Source: Verrucomicrobiota bacterium (GTDB lineage: Bacteria; Verrucomicrobiota; Verrucomicrobiia; Limisphaerales; UBA11320). From it: a DNA stretch of 7,155 nucleotides. Positions 1 through 5,446 of this stretch are shown here, piece after piece. Position 1 is the first letter of the stretch. Each line of letters begins with the position of its first letter. The position numbers and the translations under genes were made by a program. The stretch spans positions 1 through 7,155 of the forward strand of contig VHDG01000200.1 of assembly GCA_016871475.1 (NCBI GenBank). The letters run 5' to 3'. The notes beneath the pieces are model-generated. The model made no database searches. It was not told the DNA's origin and saw only the letters and a program-made list of their open reading frames with translations.

Positions 1-237
1 TTCGATCAACGCGACGGTGACGTCGGGATTCGCGTGACCCAACGAACAAACGGCGATCCCTCCGCCGAGATCGAGGTAGCGCCGGCCGTTCACATCATAC
101 AACCAGCTGCCCTCACCACGTTCCAGCACCAGATCGAAACGCCCGTAGGTGGGCATCACGTGCTTATGGAAGAGCTCCTGAATGGACTTGTGCGCCTGTC
201 GTTCGATGGCAGGCGGCGACGGCATTATTTCTTTCAT
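1..237 (-). CDS. argD: Acetylornithine-type aminotransferase, N-terminal part (runs off the left edge)
   Basis: This is the first 79 codons of a class-III, PLP-dependent aminotransferase, reading leftwards from ATG at 237 and open to the window edge. Seen: residues 31-43 (YGRFDLVLERGEG), then SWLYDVNGRRYLDLGGGIAV at 44-63 and SLGHANPDV at 65-73. This is the usual amino-terminal signature of the ArgD/RocD group, in which the G-x-x-YLD and GHAxP blocks line the cofactor site. The PLP lysine lies further on and is not in the window. Known for the family: ArgD transfers an amino group between N-acetylornithine and 2-oxoglutarate in cytoplasmic arginine synthesis and often also serves as succinyldiaminopimelate aminotransferase in lysine synthesis. 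Start: ATG at 237 has no Shine-Dalgarno sequence; ATG at 225 (Met5) is a possible alternative. The gene lies 31 nt downstream of a tRNA on the same strand and is probably cotranscribed with it. Ornithine or GABA aminotransferase cannot be excluded from this fragment. Confidence 0.82.
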   Translation of the reverse strand, partial: MKEIMPSPPAIERQAHKSIQELFHKHVMPTYGRFDLVLERGEGSWLYDVNGRRYLDLGGGIAVCSLGHANPDVTVALIE

Positions 238-268
238 TTGGTGCAGGGAACCGGATGCGAGTCTGGGG

Positions 269-344
269 TGGTGGGCCCACTCGGATTTGAACCGAGGACC
301 AAACGATTATGAGTCGTCTGCTCTAACCGCTGAGCTATGGGCCC
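269..344 (-). tRNA. tRNA with anticodon CAU, most like tRNA-Ile2 (elongator Met possible)
   Basis: A complete 76-nt cloverleaf reads leftwards from 344. The acceptor stem GGGCCCA pairs with TGGGCCC over 7 bp, the D stem is GCTC/GAGC, the anticodon stem GACGA/TCGTT flanks loop CTCATAA with anticodon CAT at 309-311, and the T stem CTCGG/CCGAG encloses TTCAAAT. The discriminator is A and the CCA end is encoded (269-271). It is not the initiator: position 1 pairs with 72 (G-C), and the anticodon stem lacks the three G-C pairs. The anticodon arm and variable loop (CGACTCATAATCG, then TTGGTC) match the E. coli tRNA-Ile2 pattern recalled from memory more closely than elongator tRNA-Met. If it is Ile2, TilS would change C34 to lysidine so that it reads AUA codons. 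Automated annotation would probably label it tRNA-Met(CAT). Confidence 0.95.
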
Positions 345-361
345 GCCAAACGCGCGAACGG

Positions 362-392
362 CTGACATTTACTCCCCTGCCTGGAATTAAAT
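362..392 (+). promoter_or_regulatory. Possible sigma70-like promoter for the PQQ-like gene
   Basis: Within the 107-nt divergent region (345-451), CTGACA at 362-367 is one base from the TTGACA consensus. It is followed by the AT-rich stretch AATTAAAT at 385-392. AATTAA lies at 17-nt spacing but matches TATAAT poorly; TTAAAT (387-392) matches better but at 19 nt. The T-rich run at 400-407 and the rest of the region show no convincing operator. The tRNA promoter must also lie here on the minus strand, but I found only weak candidates. This is a guess from sequence resemblance; the organism's promoter consensus is unknown. Confidence 0.2.
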
Positions 393-451
393 GAAGCGCT
401 TTTTTTACGAAAGCTGGCGCGGACAAAAGTTCCTGCTTATGCTCCGCGCCC

Positions 452-1744
452 ATGATGCATCAACAACACAACTCCAGCCGACTGATCAGCTTCACCGGGC
501 GACACCCCTGGGTCCTCGCCATCGCATCGCTCCTGATACCGGCTGTTTCCAACGCCAGTGACTGGCCCGAGTTTCGGGGCCCCACCGGACAGGGCCACTC
601 CCCGGCGAAGAACCTGCCGGTGCAATGGAGCGCCACCAACAACATCGCCTGGAAAACACCGATTGCAGGAATGGGATGGTCTTCGCCGGTGTTGATCAAG
701 GATCGCCTTTACCTGACCACGGCGCTTTCGGGCGCGGGCATCAAGGGACTTGAGCTCCAGGTGCTGTGTCTCGATGCCAGGACGGCCAAGGGAATCTGGA
801 GCACGAATGTCTTCACGCCCGAGGATGGGGCGGGGCTGCATCGGAAAAACAGCTATGCCAGCCCTACCCCCATTGTCCGCAACGACAAGCTTTATGTGCA
901 CTTTGGTCATTTGGGCACCGCCTGCCTTGATCTCAAAGGACGGGTTCTTTGGAGACAAAACTCCATCAAGTACCCGCCGGTTCATGGAAATGGGGGATCC
1001 CCGGCTTTGGTGAAAGACCGGCTGATCTTCAGCTGCGACGGACTCTCCGACCCGATCGTGGTGGCCCTGGATGCAAAGACGGGTGACGTCGTTTGGAAAA
1101 CCCCGCGCAATCATCCTTCAGCGCCCAAGAAGTTCGCGTTCAGCACTCCTCTTCACATAGAGCACAACGGACGCCATGAACTCATCAGTCCAGGGCCGGG
1201 CGGGTGTTATTCCTATGATCCCGTGACTGGCCGGGAACTTTGGCGGGTGGACACGATCAATGGTTTCTCCGTGGTCCCAAGGCCGGTGTTTGCACACGGA
1301 CTGCTGTTTGTGAACACCGACTACGACTTTCCCAAGCTGTTGGCCATCCGTCCGGGTGGGACTGGGGATGTCACCCAGACGCACGTCGCTTGGGAGACCA
1401 AGCGCGGGGCACCCAGCACACCCTCCGCTCTGGTGGTGGGGGACGAGGTGTATTTCGTATCCGACGCGGGGATTGCGACCTGTGCAGATGCGCGGAGTGG
1501 GACGATCCACTGGAACGAACGATTGGGAGGCGGTTTCTCAGCATCACCCGTGGTGGCGGAAGGCCGCATCTATTTTCAGAACGAGGAGGGGATGGGCTAC
1601 GTGGTGAAGGTTGGGAAGCAATTCGAACTGCTGGCGAAGAACGAGCTGGGCGAGCGAACGCTGGCGAGTTACGCGATCGATGACGCGGCCATCTACATCC
1701 GTGGAGCCGAGAACCTCTACCGCATCGGAGCGCAAAGCAGGTGA
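452..1744 (+). CDS. Exported PQQ-like beta-propeller repeat protein
   Basis: This 430-residue protein is predicted to be secreted. Seen: a signal peptide with basic residues at 10-18, a hydrophobic core at 20-32 and a likely cleavage site SNA|SDW after residue 35. The mature protein starts with DWPEFRGP (37-44). Five PQQ-type blade motifs follow, each an Asp-containing turn ending in Trp: 105-116 (LCLDARTAKGIW), 158-167 (CLDLKGRVLW), 205-215 (ALDAKTGDVVW), 254-264 (SYDPVTGRELW) and 343-354 (TCADARSGTIHW). Known: this architecture is abundant in Planctomycetota and Verrucomicrobiota and usually forms a seven- or eight-bladed propeller; most members have no proven enzyme activity and do not bind PQQ. 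No catalytic or haem motif is visible, so no reaction is assigned. Start: ATG-ATG at 452/455, neither with a Shine-Dalgarno sequence. It lies 75 nt upstream of yebC, is probably periplasmic, and has no clear functional link to its neighbours. Confidence 0.9.
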   Translation: MMHQQHNSSRLISFTGRHPWVLAIASLLIPAVSNASDWPEFRGPTGQGHSPAKNLPVQWSATNNIAWKTPIAGMGWSSPVLIKDRLYLTTALSGAGIKGLELQVLCLDARTAKGIWSTNVFTPEDGAGLHRKNSYASPTPIVRNDKLYVHFGHLGTACLDLKGRVLWRQNSIKYPPVHGNGGSPALVKDRLIFSCDGLSDPIVVALDAKTGDVVWKTPRNHPSAPKKFAFSTPLHIEHNGRHELISPGPGGCYSYDPVTGRELWRVDTINGFSVVPRPVFAHGLLFVNTDYDFPKLLAIRPGGTGDVTQTHVAWETKRGAPSTPSALVVGDEVYFVSDAGIATCADARSGTIHWNERLGGGFSASPVVAEGRIYFQNEEGMGYVVKVGKQFELLAKNELGERTLASYAIDDAAIYIRGAENLYRIGAQSR

Positions 1745-1819
1745 GCGCGCTGTGCGGATTTTGCTGTTGGAAATAACCGGGAGCCTTGCATTCTTCAGCC
1801 CAAGCATCGGCAATCATCT

Positions 1820-2548
1820 ATGGCTGGACACAGTAAATGGGCGAAGGTCAAACACTTCAAAGGCGCCATCGACGCCAAACGGGCCAAGATCTTCGCCAAA
1901 CTCAGCAAAGAGATCACCATCGCCGCCAAGATCGGCGGAGGTGATCCCTCGATGAACCCCCGCCTGCGGATGGTGCTGCTCAAGTCACGGGCGGCAAACA
2001 TGCCCAACGACAACATCGACCGGGCGATCAAGAAAGCCACTGGCGGAGGTGAGCCCATCGTCTATGAAGACCTGAGCTATGAGGTGTTCGGCCCGAACGG
2101 GGTTGCAATGCTGGTCGAACTCAGCACGGACAATCGCAATCGCACTGCCGCGGAGATTCGCTCATTGCTGAGCAAGAACGGCGGCAGCATCGCGACCGCA
2201 GGGGCGGTCTCGCGGCTGTTTCAGCGCAAGGGCCAGATCATCGTCGGCAAGGAGGCTGCCTCCGAGGAGAAGCTCATGGAACTGGCGCTTGAATCCGGCG
2301 CCGAGGATTTCAGGACCGACGAGCACGGGTTTGAGATCCTCACGGACCCTTCGCACTTTGAGCAGGTGCACAAGAGCGTCGAGGCACAGGGCATCCATTG
2401 TGCCGCCGCTGAAGTCACCTACCTTCCCACGCTCACCGTTCCGATCACAGAGGACTCCGCCAGAAACTCCGTGACCCGGCTCATCGATCTCCTGGAGGAT
2501 CATGACGATGTGAAAGACGTCTATTCCAACGCGGAATTCGGTTCATAA
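1820..2548 (+). CDS. yebC: YebC/PmpR (TACO1) family protein
   Basis: This 242-residue protein has the normal family length (about 240-250). Seen: the diagnostic amino terminus MAGHSKWAKVKHFKGAIDAK (1-20), the RAKIFAKLSKEI helix (21-32), NPRLRMVLLKSRAANMPNDN (46-65), the IDRAIKKATGG block (66-76), the core GPNGVAMLVELSTDNRNRT (91-109) followed by a Gly/Ala-rich stretch, and the carboxy-terminal DVKDVYSNAEF (230-240). Known: the family was long annotated as a DNA-binding transcriptional regulator. The mitochondrial homologue TACO1 is a translation activator, and more recent work on bacterial members supports a role on the ribosome in relieving stalling at proline-rich stretches. It is cytoplasmic. 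The start is fixed by the invariant MAGHSKW; no Shine-Dalgarno sequence precedes it. It is followed after 44 nt by the MMPL gene and is probably on the same transcript. The assignment is secure at family level. Confidence 0.96.
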   Translation: MAGHSKWAKVKHFKGAIDAKRAKIFAKLSKEITIAAKIGGGDPSMNPRLRMVLLKSRAANMPNDNIDRAIKKATGGGEPIVYEDLSYEVFGPNGVAMLVELSTDNRNRTAAEIRSLLSKNGGSIATAGAVSRLFQRKGQIIVGKEAASEEKLMELALESGAEDFRTDEHGFEILTDPSHFEQVHKSVEAQGIHCAAAEVTYLPTLTVPITEDSARNSVTRLIDLLEDHDDVKDVYSNAEFGS

Positions 2549-2558
2549 CCCGTCCTCC

Positions 2559-2600
2559 ATGTCCCAGATTCAGGAGCCCCCCCGCCACAAGGATGAGTGA
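2559..2600 (+). other. 13-codon leader ORF overlapping the MMPL start
   Basis: ATG at 2559 opens a 13-codon frame (MSQIQEPPRHKDE) that ends at TGA 2598-2600. Its stop overlaps the proposed MMPL start region as ATGAGTGA (2593-2600). The frame contains a run of seven C at 2577-2583. Loss of one C would fuse this peptide in frame to the MMPL protein (MSQIQEPPATR-MSEAKP). It could be a short coupling ORF, the true but frameshifted start of the MMPL protein, or chance. Nothing independent shows that it is translated. Confidence 0.2.
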
Positions 2601-5319
2601 GGCAAAACCATCGTTCGCCGCCCGCTGCCTGAAGCTCTTGGCAGATGCCATCTACCGCCGCCCGGGATGGTTCCTGTTTCCGCAGATGGCTCTGATGGCA
2701 CTGACGGTCTGGTACTCAGCGACGAACCTTCAGTTCAACACGAAGCGGGATGCCCTGGTGGGTGCGGACAAGCAATATCACGCCCTGTTCAAGGCGTTTC
2801 GCACCGAGTTCCCCGTCCAGGATGACCTGGTGGTCGTGGCGGAAAGCGAGAACCTCGAGAAGAACCGGCAGTTTATCGAACGATTGGGCGCGTATCTCCA
2901 GAACGAGACGAATCTGTTCACGAGTGTGTTCTATCGACGCGACCTCTCCATGCTCGGAGAGAACGCGCTGGTCCTGGCTCCCACCAACTCCCTGATCTCG
3001 CTTCGGGATCAGCTGGAGACGTTCGCCCCGGTCATTCGGAGATTCACCCAGGCCACGAACCTCGTAAGCCTCTTCGCAGAGGTCAACCGGCAGTTTCGAT
3101 CCTCACGCAAGGGCGGTGAGGAGGAGGGTGAACAACTGGCCCGCGCGCTACCGGCGCTGACCCGCATCGTGGGTCTCGCAACAGACAGCCTCCGGCGCGC
3201 GGGAGATCCGCCTTCGCCTGGCGTGACATCGCTCTTCGAGGGAGGAGCCGACGCCATCAAGCAGATGTACGTGACCATGGGAGAGGGGCGGATTTTCGTG
3301 CTGGTCGCAAAAGCGACCTCGGACGATGTCACCTCGGCAGCCATTCGTGCTCTTCGCGGCTACATCGCCAAGACGCAGATAGAGGTGCCTGGTTTGAATG
3401 TGGGGTTGACGGGCGAACCGGTGCTTGAGGTGGACGAGATGCGGCAGTCGCAGGAAGACAGCACTCTGGCAACCATCGTATCGCTCCTGGCTGTCGCCCT
3501 GATTTTTGTTTACGGCTACCACGAGACCGGACGCCCGCTGAAAGCCACGTTCTGTCTGCTCGCCAGCCTGGCCTACACCATTGGTTTCACCACCTTGGTG
3601 ATCGGCCACTTGAACATTCTGACGATCACGTTCTTCCCGATCCTGATCGGCCTGGCGATCGACTTCGGCGTTCACCTCATCACCCGTTACGAGGAGGAAC
3701 TGCGCCGGGGCAAAACAAACCAGGTGGCGCTTGAAAAAGCCATGGTTAACACGGGGGTGGGAATCTTCACGGGCGCCCTGACAACCGCAGGGGCGTTTTT
3801 CGCGATGTCCTTCACCGACTTCCAGGGTATTCGGGAGATGGGAATCATCTGTGGAGGCGGGATGCTGCTCGGTTTGATCCCCATGATGACCATGCTCCCG
3901 GCGCTGCTCCTGCGTGGAACACAGAATGTGATCGATCAGGAAAAGGGGGATGTACTGCGAACAGCTGACCTGGCGGAATACGACCGACGTGCCCGCCTGG
4001 AACAGCTCTGGCTCCGGCACCCCTGGGTCGTCGCGGGAATAACCCTGGCCTTATGTGGTTGGAGCTGGCACCGCGGTCAGAGTGTCAGCTTCGATTACAA
4101 CCTCTTAAACATGCAGAGCGACGGCTTGGCGGCGGTGATCTATCAGGACAAGCTGATCAACTCGTCCACGAGGTCCGTCCTCTACGGCGCCATCGTCGCG
4201 AACTCGGAATCTGAGGCCCTGCAACTGCAAACGAAGCTGGAGGCACTGAGCACAGTTTCATCCGTGGACAGCATCGTGCCCCTTCTGGCATCTGACACAG
4301 GTCCCCGATTGCCCCTTATCCGGGAGATAAAGTCCCTGCTGTCCACGCTCCAGTTCCGGCCAGCGGATAAGAATCCAGTGGATCTAAAAGAGCTGAATTC
4401 GACTTTGTTCTCGCTGCACGGCTATCTGACCCTGGGGATGGATGCCACACTTGTGGAACGGCCTAAGATCCATGCCGAACTCTCTGCGCTGCGGGAGAAG
4501 GTCAAGGACCTGATTGACGAAACAAGGCGCGGGGAACCGGGAGCGGTCAGCCGGCGCCTGGCCAGCTATCAAACCGCGCTCCTGGATGACGTCCAGCAGA
4601 CATTTGGACTCTTGAAGAATCAATCGACGGCCTCCCGGGTGTCGGCGGAGATGTTGCCGAAGGAGCTGCGCGAGCGTTTCATCGGTGTATCTGGAAAGTA
4701 TCTGTTGCAGGTCTATCCGAAACACAACATTTGGGAACGGAAATCCCAGGAAGACTTCGTCCGGGATCTGCGAACAATCGTTCCTGATGCCACCGGAACC
4801 CCTGTGCAGCTTCTGGAATACACCACGCTGCTGAAGGATAGCTTTGTTGAGGCTGCCTGGTATTCGCTTGCGGCCATTGCACTGCTGATACTCGCCCACT
4901 TTCGACGTCTGATCTGCATGTTGCTGGCCCTGCTCCCGGTCTTTATCGGGGCTGTCTGGATGCTGGGGATCATGGGCTCCTTTGGCATCGACTTCAACCC
5001 GGCCAACATCATGACACTTCCGCTGTTGGTGGGCATCGGAGTGACCAACGGAATCCACATCATCAATCGCTATGCAGAGGAGAACAACCCAAGCATTCTG
5101 GCTCGAAGCACCGGGAAAGCCGTTTTGGTCTCAGGCCTCACGACCATCGCGGGCTTCGGCAGCCTGATGCTTGCCAAACACCAAGGCATCGAGAGCCTGG
5201 GGGTGATCATGTCAGTCGGTGTCGGCTCCTGCATGATCGCCGGGCTTGCCTTTCTCCCTGCACTGCTCGACCTCTTGGAAAAAACCGGATGGACCCTAAG
5301 AAGAAAAAACCCAGTGTGA
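2593..5319 (+). CDS. MMPL/RND-superfamily exporter, HpnN-like lipid transporter
   Basis: This 908-residue inner-membrane protein has the duplicated RND layout. Seen: TM1 at about 26-44; a large periplasmic loop at 46-290; five TM segments at about 292-441; TM7 at about 477-493 after a short cytoplasmic linker; a second periplasmic loop at 495-750; and five TM segments at about 755-892. The first half carries GLAIDFGVHLITRYEEE (353-369), with Asp357 in TM4 as the likely proton-relay residue. The matching second-half motif is GIGVTNGIHIINRYAEE (814-830), where the acidic position is Thr818-Asn819. Known: MMPL/HpnN proteins export lipids such as hopanoids or mycolates, powered by proton flow. 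The substrate cannot be read from sequence, and no hopanoid gene is visible. Start: ATG at 2593 follows AAGG with no spacing, so it is not a good ribosome site; an upstream start in another frame is discussed separately. It lies 44 nt after yebC, and the downstream MlaE-type gene supports a lipid role. Confidence 0.9.
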   Translation: MSEAKPSFAARCLKLLADAIYRRPGWFLFPQMALMALTVWYSATNLQFNTKRDALVGADKQYHALFKAFRTEFPVQDDLVVVAESENLEKNRQFIERLGAYLQNETNLFTSVFYRRDLSMLGENALVLAPTNSLISLRDQLETFAPVIRRFTQATNLVSLFAEVNRQFRSSRKGGEEEGEQLARALPALTRIVGLATDSLRRAGDPPSPGVTSLFEGGADAIKQMYVTMGEGRIFVLVAKATSDDVTSAAIRALRGYIAKTQIEVPGLNVGLTGEPVLEVDEMRQSQEDSTLATIVSLLAVALIFVYGYHETGRPLKATFCLLASLAYTIGFTTLVIGHLNILTITFFPILIGLAIDFGVHLITRYEEELRRGKTNQVALEKAMVNTGVGIFTGALTTAGAFFAMSFTDFQGIREMGIICGGGMLLGLIPMMTMLPALLLRGTQNVIDQEKGDVLRTADLAEYDRRARLEQLWLRHPWVVAGITLALCGWSWHRGQSVSFDYNLLNMQSDGLAAVIYQDKLINSSTRSVLYGAIVANSESEALQLQTKLEALSTVSSVDSIVPLLASDTGPRLPLIREIKSLLSTLQFRPADKNPVDLKELNSTLFSLHGYLTLGMDATLVERPKIHAELSALREKVKDLIDETRRGEPGAVSRRLASYQTALLDDVQQTFGLLKNQSTASRVSAEMLPKELRERFIGVSGKYLLQVYPKHNIWERKSQEDFVRDLRTIVPDATGTPVQLLEYTTLLKDSFVEAAWYSLAAIALLILAHFRRLICMLLALLPVFIGAVWMLGIMGSFGIDFNPANIMTLPLLVGIGVTNGIHIINRYAEENNPSILARSTGKAVLVSGLTTIAGFGSLMLAKHQGIESLGVIMSVGVGSCMIAGLAFLPALLDLLEKTGWTLRRKNPV

Positions 5320-5341
5320 CAATGCACTGTGCACACTGGGT
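5304..5341 (-). terminator. Strong hairpin over the MMPL stop codon; T tract on the minus strand
   Basis: A perfect 10-bp inverted repeat (5309-5318 with 5332-5341, core CCCAGTGTG/CACACTGGG) encloses a 13-nt loop. The MMPL stop TGA (5317-5319) sits at the edge of the left arm. On the plus strand the hairpin is preceded by A6 (5304-5309) and followed by TCGGGAGG, not a T run. On the minus strand it is followed by TTTTTTCTTCTT, the classic layout of an intrinsic terminator for leftward transcription. It could also act as a 3' stabilising or rho-dependent end for the MMPL message. The inverted repeat is certain; the function and direction are inferred. Confidence 0.5.
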
Positions 5342-5446
5342 CGGGAGGAACCGAGGCTAAATACCTCAATCGCGCCGCAAAAACTATTCATTCCACCTTG
5401 AAAGTCAAACCCCTTATTCAATCCCCCCCACTTAACCCTCACACGA

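Noticed and set aside
34..394. Plus-strand ORFs of 92 and 70 residues at the left edge
   Set aside because: They run antisense to the aminotransferase and through the tRNA gene; the opposite strand carries clear homology.
398..407. Run of eight T at 400-407 considered as a terminator
   Set aside because: The upstream AGCGCT can form only a tiny stem and no gene on the plus strand ends there; more likely a flexible AT stretch of the divergent promoter region.
437..1114. A 225-residue minus-strand ORF opposite the PQQ-like gene
   Set aside because: No domain or signal is visible, and the plus strand has a signal peptide and blade repeats; long antisense frames are expected in GC-rich coding DNA.
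1741..1776. An 11-codon GTG-started frame (SALCGFCCWK) overlapping the stop of the PQQ-like gene as GTGA
   Set aside because: Too short to support; start-stop overlaps of this kind arise easily by chance and there is no ribosome site.
3148..4020. A 290-residue minus-strand ORF inside the MMPL gene
   Set aside because: It is compositionally a shadow, full of His, Gln and Arg, with no recognisable domain; the plus strand encodes conserved MMPL motifs over the same bases.
4384..5058. A 224-residue minus-strand ORF opposite the second half of the MMPL gene
   Set aside because: Low-quality His/Gln/Arg-rich translation antisense to well-conserved membrane segments.
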